A stretch of 64,000 nt of DNA from Vulcanimicrobiota bacterium (GTDB lineage: Bacteria > Vulcanimicrobiota > Xenobia > Xenobiales > JADMJV01), in contig JAHBVR010000020.1 of the NCBI GenBank assembly GCA_019637395.1, positions 1-64,000 of the forward strand, in the 5' to 3' direction. The notes under the pieces were generated by a model. It saw only the letters and a program-made list of their open reading frames with translations, made no database searches and was not told where the DNA came from. The position numbers and the translations under genes are program-made. Of this stretch, positions 35,194-43,004 are shown piece after piece (the stretch's first letter is position 1; each line of letters starts with the position of its first letter).

Positions 35194-35417
35194 TCACCCC
35201 AGGCTCGCTGATCCAGGGGCTCCATCGCATCGTCTCCGGTGGAGATCGCCAGGGAGGGGATGTGACGGCAGGGATCTTCGCCCAGCAGCGGACGAACCGG
35301 AACCAGCCTTACCACCGGAATTCCATCCTTGCAAATAGCGACATCCTCTCCCTCCAGAGCGGCGTTGACCATTGCGCTCAAAACGGCTTTAGCCCGACTA
35401 AGATTCTCGTAAATCAT
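35184..35417 (-). CDS. vapB: Phd/YefM-like antitoxin of the VapBC pair
   Basis: 77 residues. The N-terminal MIYENLSRAKAVLSAMVNAALEGEDVAIC and GIPVVRLVPV match the Phd/YefM fold, in which the N-terminus binds the operator and the variable C-terminus (here ending DQRAWGEWS) wraps the toxin. The ATG is preceded six bases upstream by a -10 box and by no Shine-Dalgarno, so the transcript appears leaderless. Antitoxin-toxin order and overlap are typical, with autoregulation through the dyad in the promoter. Confidence 0.9.
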   Translation of the reverse strand: MIYENLSRAKAVLSAMVNAALEGEDVAICKDGIPVVRLVPVRPLLGEDPCRHIPSLAISTGDDAMEPLDQRAWGEWS

Positions 35418-35423
35418 AGTTCC

Positions 35424-35452
35424 AGACTAGGACCACCCCTGGTCTATGTCAA
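35424..35452 (-). promoter_or_regulatory. vapBC promoter with operator dyad in the spacer
   Basis: On the minus strand: TTGACA (35447-35452), 17-base spacer, TAGTCT (35424-35429), then six bases to the ATG. The spacer contains the dyad GACCA-N4-TGGTC (35431-35444), exactly where an antitoxin repressor would block polymerase. The -35 box overlaps the stop region of the upstream ABC-F gene. Confidence 0.75.
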
Positions 35453-37053
35453 GGTCTATGGCTGGCCCGAGTTTCGAGGTAGTCGGTGTAGGAGCCGGTG
35501 AAGCGGCGAGGGGTGGTGCTGCCTTCTTCGAAGCAGAGCAGTCCTTCGGTGGTGCGGTCAAGGAAATAGCGGTCGTGGCTGGAGACCACCAGGCAGCCGC
35601 CGAAGCTGTCCAGGTAGTCTTCCAGGCAGGACAGGGTGGGGATGTCCAGGTCGTTGGTGGGCTCGTCCAGGAACAGGACGTTGGGGTTGGCGATGAGGAT
35701 TTGCAGCAGGTAGAGCCGGCGCTTTTCGCCGCCCGACAGCTTACCCACCAGGGTGTGCTGCAGGCGTCCTGAGAAAAGAAAGCGCTCAAGCATCTGGGCG
35801 GCGGTGATCACCTTGCCGTTGTTGAGCGGGATGCTCTCGGCCACTTCGCGCAGCGATTCGAGCACCTTGAGGTTGGGATTGAGCTCGCGGGTTTCCTGAT
35901 CGAGGTAGCCCAGGCGCACGGTGGTGCCGGTCTCGATTTTCCCCGTGTCGGGCTGGAGGCGGCCGGCCATGATGTCCATGAGAGTAGTTTTGCCACAACC
36001 ATTGCGACCCACCAGGCCGATACGCGCGCCGGGATCGAGATTGAAGGTAAAATTCGACAGGACCTGGTGATCACCGTAGTGTTTGCCGATGTTCTCCAGT
36101 TCAAAGATCTTGGTGCCCATGCGCATGGTGGCGAACTGGAATTCCAGCTTTTGCTCGACCACCCTGGCTTCCGGACGCAGCGCCTCGGCGCGTTCGATAC
36201 GCGCTTTGGACTTGGTGGCGCGGGCCTTGGGACCGCGGCGCAGCCATTCCAGTTCGCGGCGCCACAGGTTGGCCCGCTTGACCGCGGCGGCCTCGGCCTG
36301 GGCCAGCATTTCCGCCTTCTTCTCCAGGTAGGCGGCATAGTTGCCTTGATAGCTCTGCACCTTGCCCCCGTCGATTTCCAGAGTTCGATTGGTGATACGG
36401 TCAAGAAAATAGCGGTCGTGAGTGATCATCAGCACGGCACCGCGATATTGCCCGAGAAAGCCCTCGAGCCAGTCCACCGATTCGGGATCGAGGTGGTTGG
36501 TGGGTTCGTCCAGCAGCAGCAGGTCGGGCTGGCTGGTGAGCACCTGGGCCAGGTCGACCCGACGGCGTTGTCCGCCCGAGAGGTTGGAAACCAGGCCGCT
36601 CAGATGAGCCAGGCCCAGATGCTGGATGGCCGTGTCGGCCCGCACCTGCAGATCATAAAATCCGGTCTGTTCGAGAATCTCGCCGAGCTGGTCGAGCTTC
36701 CTATAGTCGGCCTCGGAGGCGTGCTCATCCAGGCGGGAACAGAGTTCCTGGTAGTCCTCATAAGCTTGCAGGGCTTCGCGCTGGGATTGATAGACGGCCT
36801 GGGCGATGGTCAGGCTGCCGTCGGCCACCGGTTGCTGGGACAGGTAAGCGACCCGGCAGCCGCCGGCCACCGTGATCTTGCCCCAATCGGCCTCCGTCTC
36901 GCCGGCGATGACTTTGAGCAGGGTGGTCTTGCCGCTGCCGTTGACGCCGATCACACCGAGTCTTTCCCCCTGGTCGATGGTCAAATCCACGTTGTCAAAA
37001 AGGGTCTGGCCCTGGATTTGCTTGCCAACGCCTTCCATTCTAAGGATATTCAT
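35449..37053 (-). CDS. ABC-F family ATPase (Uup/EttA-like), ribosome-associated
   Basis: 534 residues from MNILRMEGVGKQ (37053), with AAGGGG upstream; the upstream frame extension is not protein-like. Two ABC domains: Walker A GVNGSGKTT and GRNGCGKTT, signatures LSGGQRRRVDLAQVL and LSGGEKRRLYLLQIL, Walker B LLLLDEPTNHLD and VLFLDEPTNDLD. The interdomain linker is about 80 residues and highly charged (LEWLRRGPKARATKSKARIE), as in ABC-F proteins acting at the ribosomal E site. No membrane domain. A Uup-type C-terminal coiled coil is absent. The role could be translation rescue or antibiotic protection; housekeeping is more likely. Confidence 0.92.
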   Translation of the reverse strand: MNILRMEGVGKQIQGQTLFDNVDLTIDQGERLGVIGVNGSGKTTLLKVIAGETEADWGKITVAGGCRVAYLSQQPVADGSLTIAQAVYQSQREALQAYEDYQELCSRLDEHASEADYRKLDQLGEILEQTGFYDLQVRADTAIQHLGLAHLSGLVSNLSGGQRRRVDLAQVLTSQPDLLLLDEPTNHLDPESVDWLEGFLGQYRGAVLMITHDRYFLDRITNRTLEIDGGKVQSYQGNYAAYLEKKAEMLAQAEAAAVKRANLWRRELEWLRRGPKARATKSKARIERAEALRPEARVVEQKLEFQFATMRMGTKIFELENIGKHYGDHQVLSNFTFNLDPGARIGLVGRNGCGKTTLMDIMAGRLQPDTGKIETGTTVRLGYLDQETRELNPNLKVLESLREVAESIPLNNGKVITAAQMLERFLFSGRLQHTLVGKLSGGEKRRLYLLQILIANPNVLFLDEPTNDLDIPTLSCLEDYLDSFGGCLVVSSHDRYFLDRTTEGLLCFEEGSTTPRRFTGSYTDYLETRASHRP

Positions 37054-37127
37054 AGGCGCGGCCCCTTCTGAGTCCGGAAGGCAGGGCCCTTTTTGCCGCC
37101 GCAAGGGGGGCCTTCCAGCCAAAACGC

Positions 37128-37156
37128 TTTTCATTTGCGGACCGTTACCCTATCTT
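37128..37156 (+). promoter_or_regulatory. Possible promoter of the HEAT-repeat gene
   Basis: TTTTCA (37128-37133), 17 bases, TATCTT (37151-37156), then seven bases to ATG 37164. There is no ribosome binding site between them, so a leaderless transcript is suggested. Confidence 0.4.
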
Positions 37157-37163
37157 GAAATGC

Positions 37164-38645
37164 ATGATAAGCGACGAAGCGCGGCAATTGTTGCTGGAAC
37201 TCCACCACCTATCTCCCGCCGGCGGTGACCTCTCCGGCGCTCGTCGGCGCCTGCGAAGATTGGGCCAGTTACAGGAATTGACGGTGCTTCCCGCGGTGCT
37301 GCCGCTGGCTCTCGACCCGGCCCTGAGCACCGACGTGATGGCCACCCTGGAAAGCCTGCTCGAAGGGCGCGGGGCCGCGGAGGTGTGCCGGCTGGATGGT
37401 GTGGTGCGTGCCTCCCTGGATGTGGGCGGCCAGATTCTGGCCGACTGGGAAAACCTGAGTCTGGGCCGGTTGCAAGAACTGGCCGCTATACCCGGCGGGG
37501 AGTGGTTGGTGGCGGCGGTCTGCTCTCATCGCAACGGACGCCTGCGTGAGTGGGCGGTGCGGCGCCTGGCCGAGAGTATGCATACGGGCCCGGAAATTGC
37601 TTATCTGGTGACTCGCCTGAATGATTGGGTGGGGCCTGTGCGCCAGGCGGCGGCCACCGCCTTGGAAACCAGGCTAACGGACTCGTTCGGAGCTTATTTT
37701 GTGGAGTGCCTGCCCTTTCTAGACCGCATTCCGGGCCGGCCCGACCAGCTGACCTGGCTGAGGCGGATTCGCTCTTTTGTCAGCCGACCCGCCCTGCTGG
37801 AACCGGCTCTGGGCAGCTCCGATCGGGAGTTGCGCCTGAGCGCCTGGCGCGCTTCAGAACCAGGCGAAAGTCTGCTGCGACGGGCACTGAAAGATTCGGA
37901 CCAGGTTATTCAGGCCTGGGCCACCCGCCAACTGGCCCAAATCGAGCTGAGTCCAGCCTTCCTGGAAGAACTCCTGGGGCATCCGAGAGCGGCGGTTCGG
38001 CGGGCGGGCATCCTGTGCAGCCCGGGCCTCGCTCCCGAGCGGTTGCCTCTGTTGTTGGATAAGTCGCCTCGGGTTCGGGCGGCCGCCCAGGCCTGTTTCG
38101 CTCAACTGGACCTGGCCGAGTTTTACCGCCAACACTTGCCTCAGAAGGCGGCTCTGGCCGGGCTGGGAGAAACCGGCAAGGCGGAAGACGCGTCTCTGCT
38201 GCTGCCCTTCTGCCGGTGCAGCCGGGACGCGGTGCGCGCCCTGGCGCGCCTGGACCGAGACGCGCACTTGGAGGAGCTGATGGATTTGCTGGCCAGCCCT
38301 CAACCTGGCCTGGCCAAAGAGGTTTACCGAGCGCTCCTTCCGGCCGCCGGACGCCTGTCCCAACCTTTGCGCCAACTGGCTGGGGATGGGCTGGCTCCCG
38401 CCCACAGCCGTTTACTCGCCCTCGACTTGCTGGAGCGGGGCGACAAATGGGAATCGTTGCCACTCCTTCTGGAGCTGCGCCGGTTACCCGGCGCCTCCGC
38501 CTTGTTAGCACGCTGGTGGCAACACTACAATCGCCGCCAAATCCCGCCCAAGCCGCAGCAACTGCAGCGCGCGCAACAGGCTCTCGAGGGCCTGGAGACT
38601 CAGGAACTTCCCGAGCTGAGAAAACTGCTGAGAAGCTTTGGTTAA
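37164..38645 (+). CDS. HEAT-repeat protein, about 493 aa
   Basis: ATG 37164 is preferred over an in-frame TTG at 37155. The chain is a series of short helix pairs with the HEAT pattern: REWAVRRLAESM, GPVRQAAATALETRL, DSDQVIQAWATRQLAQIEL, HPRAAVRRAGILCSPGL, SPRVRAAAQACFAQLDL, SRDAVRALARLDRD, and more to the end. Such solenoids bind proteins or nucleic acids. There is no signal peptide or catalytic motif. It is divergent from the ABC-F gene. Confidence 0.85.
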   Translation: MISDEARQLLLELHHLSPAGGDLSGARRRLRRLGQLQELTVLPAVLPLALDPALSTDVMATLESLLEGRGAAEVCRLDGVVRASLDVGGQILADWENLSLGRLQELAAIPGGEWLVAAVCSHRNGRLREWAVRRLAESMHTGPEIAYLVTRLNDWVGPVRQAAATALETRLTDSFGAYFVECLPFLDRIPGRPDQLTWLRRIRSFVSRPALLEPALGSSDRELRLSAWRASEPGESLLRRALKDSDQVIQAWATRQLAQIELSPAFLEELLGHPRAAVRRAGILCSPGLAPERLPLLLDKSPRVRAAAQACFAQLDLAEFYRQHLPQKAALAGLGETGKAEDASLLLPFCRCSRDAVRALARLDRDAHLEELMDLLASPQPGLAKEVYRALLPAAGRLSQPLRQLAGDGLAPAHSRLLALDLLERGDKWESLPLLLELRRLPGASALLARWWQHYNRRQIPPKPQQLQRAQQALEGLETQELPELRKLLRSFG

Positions 38646-38828
38646 CCAGTGCGCACGCGCTCATACAAGCGCCGATCAGGGGTCTTTCCTTTCGCCGTGG
38701 AGCTTGATGGTATCGGTGAAGAACTTGCCTCGCTCGCTGGCGGTCGGGTTGTTAACGTTGCGGAGCCTCTGCAGGGCAGCGGCGTTCAGTTTGTTCCAAT
38801 TGGCGGGTCGTTGTTGCTTCCATAAACC

Positions 38829-39122
38829 TCAGGTAGTGGTGCGGCGGTGACTCTGGGCACGAGCCTTTTTCTTAGGCCTGGAAGTAGCGCCGGCCACCAT
38901 GGCCATCACAAAGCGCCAGGCCAGGGTGCCGACGCTGGCCAGCATGGTGGAGAGAGCGATGATGACCGCCCCCACCACGATGGAGCGGGAGTTCCAGGCG
39001 GAAGTATCGGTCCAGGCCGAGACATCCCAGTGCAGGAAATGGTGGGTGGCGGCCACGCCAGCGGCGGTCAGGCCACCCAGGACCGCCAGAAAGAAGAGAA
39101 AGAGCCCGAGAAACAGTCGCAT
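38829..39122 (-). CDS. Small two-helix membrane protein with basic tail
   Basis: 97 residues from MRLFLGLFLFFLAVLGGL (39122). This start is favoured over the ATG at 39140 because a promoter places its start site at this ATG. Two hydrophobic helices are present: the first at residues 1-22 and SRSIVVGAVIIALSTMLASV later. The C-terminus is strongly basic (RPKKKARAQSHRRTTT). I do not recognise it. After its TGA the same frame stays open for about 50 codons to 38676, without an internal start. 38646-38828 otherwise shows no gene. Confidence 0.55.
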   Translation of the reverse strand: MRLFLGLFLFFLAVLGGLTAAGVAATHHFLHWDVSAWTDTSAWNSRSIVVGAVIIALSTMLASVGTLAWRFVMAMVAGATSRPKKKARAQSHRRTTT

Positions 39123-39128
39123 GATCTT

Positions 39129-39157
39129 AGGATAAACCATGAATGTTACCGTTTCAA
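39129..39157 (-). promoter_or_regulatory. Promoter six bases before a start codon (leaderless type)
   Basis: On the minus strand: TTGAAA (39152-39157), 17-base spacer, TATCCT (39129-39134), six bases, ATG 39122. The geometry matches the vapB promoter exactly. Confidence 0.6.
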
Positions 39158-39215
39158 CACAGGCTGGCGGGCAAGGGCATTCGGCGCCCGAACCGAGCAT
39201 ATTCGGCACGGAGCT

Positions 39216-40619
39216 TCAGGGGCGGGTGAGGTTGTCCAGCATGAGTTGGTGCTGGCGCTGGTAGAGAGCGCTCTGACTGGGCATCCAGCTTTCGAAGTCG
39301 GGCTGGTCGCAGCCTGAGAACTGGGCGTAGCAACTGAGCAGGGCGAAGCGGTGGGCCAGGCGATGGGCTTTCTGTTGGCGGATTTGGATCTGGCCGGCTT
39401 GCAGCCAGGCGGGCAGATTGGAGGCGGCTGGGCGCTGGTAGGCCTGGCGTAACTCGCCCCATTCGGGCAGGTGCTCGAGGTCGGGGGCAGAGCTGGCCTG
39501 CAGACGTTGCAGGGCCAGGGCAGTGAGGGCCAGCGAGCTACGGGCTTTGCCCTGGTGGCAGGTGATGAGCACGGGACCGCTGAGGCGCAGACGGTGAAGT
39601 TGCTGGAGCTGGGCCGGCCCGACCTGGCCCTCGTCGCTCCAGCATAGACGGTGGTAGGTCAGTGAGCCGGCCACTTGCTGACAGGTCTTAGGCGCGTCTT
39701 TTGAAGGAACGCGGCTGAGCTTGCCGTCGGGCTGTTCCTGGAGCAGCGGCACCTCGGGAAGTTCACGCGCCAGAGCGGCCTCGTCACCGCCATAATCGCT
39801 ATTGCAACTCGAATTCAGACGTCGCAAGTTATAGGAACAAGCGCCGAAGTAGAGGACCGCTTCCCCTCGCAGGTTCAGCCAGGTGCCGGAGAAGGCTTGC
39901 AGGCCGGCCAGGTCGGGCTGGCCCATGGCGGTGAGTTGCAGGGAAGCCAGGGCGCGGCGGTTGGGTTGGGACTGGGAGCTGTGGCCAGTGCGGGCGGGGA
40001 AGGCGTCGGCGCGGAATTCGCAGCGGGCCGGATGATAGCCGGGGGCCAGCTGGTCGGGCTGGCCAAAGGGCAAGGCATTGGCCGAGAGTCGGAGCGCGTC
40101 CTGAAGAAAGAATTCCCAGGCCGGACGGGCGGTGCCGGGAGCGACCGGAGCCGGCGGCGGCGTCTGCTGGTCGAAAGCGAACTGGCGTGCGTCCACCTGC
40201 AGGTCGGGGTCTTCCAGAAGCTGATTGGCCATGGCGGCGATAATCTTGGGAAAATCCTTACCCTCGCGAAAGAGCGCCAGCGTGGCCAGCGGCCCGTGCT
40301 GGTCGAAGCTTGCCAACAGCGCCCGGGCAGTAGCGCGCAGGCCGCTGGCGGAAATGACTCCGGGGTGAAGACCGAAGGGCAGAAGGCGAGTGGACTCGGG
40401 CCGGTGGCGATAGGCTCGCCACAGAGCCAGAGCCAGGAAGATGACCTTCTCCTCCAGGCTGGCATCCAACGAATCCATGGCCTGAAGCACGGCCCGCTTG
40501 AGCTCGGAGATCTCCGGACCCGCCTCGGCCGTATCCCAACCATCGCCCTCATCCAGCCCGTGCAGAAAAGACTCGGCGTCGTGAACGCCGGTCAGGTCGC
40601 TGTAGTCGTGGTCCCGCAA
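39216..40619 (-). CDS. Protein with tyrosine/dual-specificity-phosphatase-like CX5R loop
   Basis: About 467 residues from TTG 40619, which has GGAG eight bases upstream; the frame continues open to 41132 but that part is antisense to ridA. The C-terminal third contains VLITCHQGKARSS, a C-x5-R-S loop (Cys354, Arg360) like the phosphate-binding loop of protein tyrosine and inositol phosphatases. About 20 residues earlier, YHRLCWSDEGQVGPAQL resembles the general-acid Asp loop. The N-terminal 250 residues are helical and unrecognised (KVIFLALALWRAYRH, ARALLASFDQHGPLATL). No signal peptide. It is divergent from the ridA operon. I infer a phosphatase with an unknown substrate. Confidence 0.6.
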   Translation of the reverse strand: MRDHDYSDLTGVHDAESFLHGLDEGDGWDTAEAGPEISELKRAVLQAMDSLDASLEEKVIFLALALWRAYRHRPESTRLLPFGLHPGVISASGLRATARALLASFDQHGPLATLALFREGKDFPKIIAAMANQLLEDPDLQVDARQFAFDQQTPPPAPVAPGTARPAWEFFLQDALRLSANALPFGQPDQLAPGYHPARCEFRADAFPARTGHSSQSQPNRRALASLQLTAMGQPDLAGLQAFSGTWLNLRGEAVLYFGACSYNLRRLNSSCNSDYGGDEAALARELPEVPLLQEQPDGKLSRVPSKDAPKTCQQVAGSLTYHRLCWSDEGQVGPAQLQQLHRLRLSGPVLITCHQGKARSSLALTALALQRLQASSAPDLEHLPEWGELRQAYQRPAASNLPAWLQAGQIQIRQQKAHRLAHRFALLSCYAQFSGCDQPDFESWMPSQSALYQRQHQLMLDNLTRP

Positions 40620-40727
40620 GTCACTCCTATTCTCCGCGTGTTCTATTCCCAATCGAACAAAGTAATATTCGCTTTCTTCGTGCGCCCAAGGGAAGGGTCT
40701 CGGTGTGTACCGGGGAAACTCGCGGCT

Positions 40728-41123
40728 ATGTTCACCACCATTAATCCTAAGGTCCTCGGTAAGCCCAAAGGCTATAGCAACGGGATGTTGGCTCCCAGCG
40801 GGGGGCGCATTTTGTTTGTGGCCGGTCAGATCGGCTGGGATGGCCAGGGCAAATTTGTCGGGTCCGGCTTTGTCGAGCAGTTCCGTAAGGCGTTGGAGAA
40901 TGCACTGCAGGTGGTCCGTGAAGCCGGCGGCGGCCCGGAGCACGTGGGGCGGATGACGCTGTATGTGGTGGATAAGCAGGAATATTCGGCTTGCCAGCGC
41001 GAGGTCGGCCAGTGCTACCGCGAGTTGATGGGCAAGCATTTCCCGGCCATGGCGCTGGTGGAAGTGAAGAGTTTGCTGGAAGCTCAGGCTCGGGTCGAAA
41101 TCGAAATTACGGCCGTTATTTAA
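40728..41123 (+). CDS. RidA-family enamine/imine deaminase
   Basis: 131 residues, full RidA length. The family hydrolyses reactive enamine/imine intermediates, releasing ammonia. Recognisable elements are NGMLAPSGGRILFVAGQIGWD near the start, FRKALENALQVVREAGGGPEHV in the middle and PAMALVEVKSLLEAQARVEIEITAV at the end, where the Arg and Glu of ARVEIE are the usual ligands. It is the first gene of a five-gene operon (next start one base after its stop). In clusters for 2-aminobenzoyl-CoA breakdown, from memory, a RidA gene accompanies the pathway, which suits deamination of an enamine formed after dearomatisation. Confidence 0.88.
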   Translation: MFTTINPKVLGKPKGYSNGMLAPSGGRILFVAGQIGWDGQGKFVGSGFVEQFRKALENALQVVREAGGGPEHVGRMTLYVVDKQEYSACQREVGQCYRELMGKHFPAMALVEVKSLLEAQARVEIEITAVI

Positions 41124-41124
41124 G

Positions 41125-41916
41125 ATGATCAAGCCCCAGCACTTTCAATACGAACTTCGCGACGGCGTCGGCCTGATCACTCTGGACCGCCCGGATCGGC
41201 TGAACGCCCTGACTTTCGAGGTCTATCGCGAACTCAAGGAAGTTTTTTTGCAACTGGACCGCGAGGCGGATGTTCGTTCCATCGTCATCACCGGAGCCGG
41301 GCGAGCCTTCTGTTCGGGCGGAGACGTGGAAGACATCATCGGGGCGCTGTTTGCCCGGGGCTTTCAGGACCTGCTGGAGTTTACCCGGGCCACCGGCGAC
41401 TTGATCCTGGCCATGCTGGAATGCCGTAAACCCATCGTGGGTGCGCTCAACGGTACGGTGGCGGGAGCGGGAGCAGTGATCGCCACCGCCTGTGATTTCC
41501 GCGTGGCCGGCCCCAAGGCCAAGATCGCCTTCCTTTTCACCAAGGTCGGTTTGTCGGGAGCGGACATGGGCGCTTCCTGGCTGCTGCCGCGCATCGTCGG
41601 GATGGGCCGGGCCACCGAGATCTTGATGCTGGGCGATTTCGTGCCGGCTGAAGAAGCGCAGCGCATCGGACTCTACCACCGGGTAGTGGAGCAGGAACAG
41701 GTGCTGGACCAGGCTCTGAAACTGGCCGCGCGGCTGGCCAAAGGGCCGGCTTTCGGACTGGAAATCACCAAAAAATTGCTGTTGCGCGAAGCTCATATGG
41801 ACGTGCGCTCGGCCATGGCCAACGAGGTGGAAATTCAGGCCGCCTGCATGCTCCACCCGGATTTTCGCTCCGCCTATGAGGCGTTTAAGGCCAAAAAAGA
41901 ACCCGCCTTCCAATGA
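41125..41916 (+). CDS. Enoyl-CoA hydratase/isomerase family protein
   Basis: 263 residues, crotonase fold. Oxyanion-hole segments are GRAFCSGGDVEDI (about 60-72) and LNGTVAGAGAVIATACDFRVAG (about 108-129), followed by FLFTKVGLSGADMGASWLLPRIVG, where the Asp is a plausible catalytic acid. LDRPDRLNALTFEVY is typical of the N-terminus. It would hydrate or open an alpha,beta-unsaturated CoA thioester; in this operon a ring-derived aminobenzoyl-CoA product is a likely substrate. The next start overlaps its stop (ATGA). Confidence 0.92.
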   Translation: MIKPQHFQYELRDGVGLITLDRPDRLNALTFEVYRELKEVFLQLDREADVRSIVITGAGRAFCSGGDVEDIIGALFARGFQDLLEFTRATGDLILAMLECRKPIVGALNGTVAGAGAVIATACDFRVAGPKAKIAFLFTKVGLSGADMGASWLLPRIVGMGRATEILMLGDFVPAEEAQRIGLYHRVVEQEQVLDQALKLAARLAKGPAFGLEITKKLLLREAHMDVRSAMANEVEIQAACMLHPDFRSAYEAFKAKKEPAFQ

Positions 41917-43004
41917 TCGACGGGCTGGAAGCCTTTTTTGACAGCCGCCACCGCGAGGTGGCGGAGCAACTGACCCACTTTGCTACGGGTCCGATGAGCG
42001 CTTACGCCACCGCCCACGACGATGCCGAGGCGCGCTCGCAAACCCCCGAGGCGGTGCGCTTGATGGGGCGTGCCGGCTGGCTGCAGCCGCAGGATAGCCG
42101 CACCCTCTGTCTCTTTCGGGAAGCGGTGGCGGCCGTCTCTCCTCTGGCCGACGCGGTGTTTGCCATTCAGGGACTGGCCACCGTGCCCTTACGCTTGAGC
42201 GGCTACGATGGGCCCTGGCTGGAACGGGCCTGCCTGGGCCTGGCGGTGGGGGGCTTCGCCATGACCGAACCCGAGGCCGGTTCGGACGTGGCCAACCTTC
42301 AAACGGTGGCCCGGCCGGACGGCGACAGTTGGCGCTTGAACGGACACAAATGGCTGATTTCCAACGCCGGCATCGCGGATTATTACGTGGTCTTTGCTCG
42401 CTTTGAGGGGGCTGAAGGCAGCCGGGGCATCGGAGCTTTCCTGGTGGAGCGCGAGGAGGTGCACTTTGCCGGCGCCCAACTGCTGAGCGCTCCCCATCCC
42501 CTGGGCCAACTGGAATTCCATGATGCGCAGGCGCTGCTGCTGGACCGCGAAGGCTTCAAGCTGGGCATGCGCACCCTCGATACCATGCGGGTGTCGGTGG
42601 CGGCGGCGGCTTGCGGCATGGCCGGGCGGGCTCTGCAAGAAGCGCTGGAACATGCCAGAACGCGCCGCCAGTTTGGCCAGGCGTTGAGCGAATTCCAGTT
42701 GATTCAGGCCAAACTGGCCCAGATGGCCCTGGCTCTGGAAAGCTCGCGTTTGTTGACTTATCGGGCGGCCTGGCAACGCGACCAGGGACGCGAGCGCAAC
42801 ACCCGCGAAGTGGCTATGGCCAAAGCCCAGGCCACCGAGCAGGCCCAGTTCGTGATCGACTCGGCCATGCAGATCCTGGGCGGGCGCGGCATGCTGGCCG
42901 ACCATCCGGTGGAGCACCTTTACCGGGCGGTGCGGGCCCTGCGCATCTACGAGGGGACGACGGAAGTGCAGTATCTGATTATCGCGAAAGACTTGTTGCG
43001 CTGA
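41913..43004 (+). CDS. Acyl-CoA dehydrogenase
   Basis: 363 residues, a little shorter than usual (about 380). GGFAMTEPEAGSDVANLQTVA and LNGHKWLISNAGIADYYVVFAR are the FAD- and substrate-binding segments, RRQFGQALSEFQLIQAKLAQM is the signature helix, and RALRIYEGTTEVQYLII carries the glutamate expected to be the catalytic base. It introduces a double bond next to the thioester and passes electrons to ETF. Start and stop overlap both neighbours (ATGA and TGATG). Confidence 0.92.
   Translation: MIDGLEAFFDSRHREVAEQLTHFATGPMSAYATAHDDAEARSQTPEAVRLMGRAGWLQPQDSRTLCLFREAVAAVSPLADAVFAIQGLATVPLRLSGYDGPWLERACLGLAVGGFAMTEPEAGSDVANLQTVARPDGDSWRLNGHKWLISNAGIADYYVVFARFEGAEGSRGIGAFLVEREEVHFAGAQLLSAPHPLGQLEFHDAQALLLDREGFKLGMRTLDTMRVSVAAAACGMAGRALQEALEHARTRRQFGQALSEFQLIQAKLAQMALALESSRLLTYRAAWQRDQGRERNTREVAMAKAQATEQAQFVIDSAMQILGGRGMLADHPVEHLYRAVRALRIYEGTTEVQYLIIAKDLLR

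Noticed and set aside
37066-37140. Hairpin between the ABC-F and HEAT genes (GGGCCC...GGGGGGCC).
   Set aside because: Pairing is interrupted and no T-run follows. It is likely chance in GC-rich DNA.
39216-41132. A 638-residue minus-strand protein reaching into the ridA gene.
   Set aside because: The first 170 codons are antisense to a clear RidA gene. A TTG with a good ribosome site at 40619 gives a sensible start.
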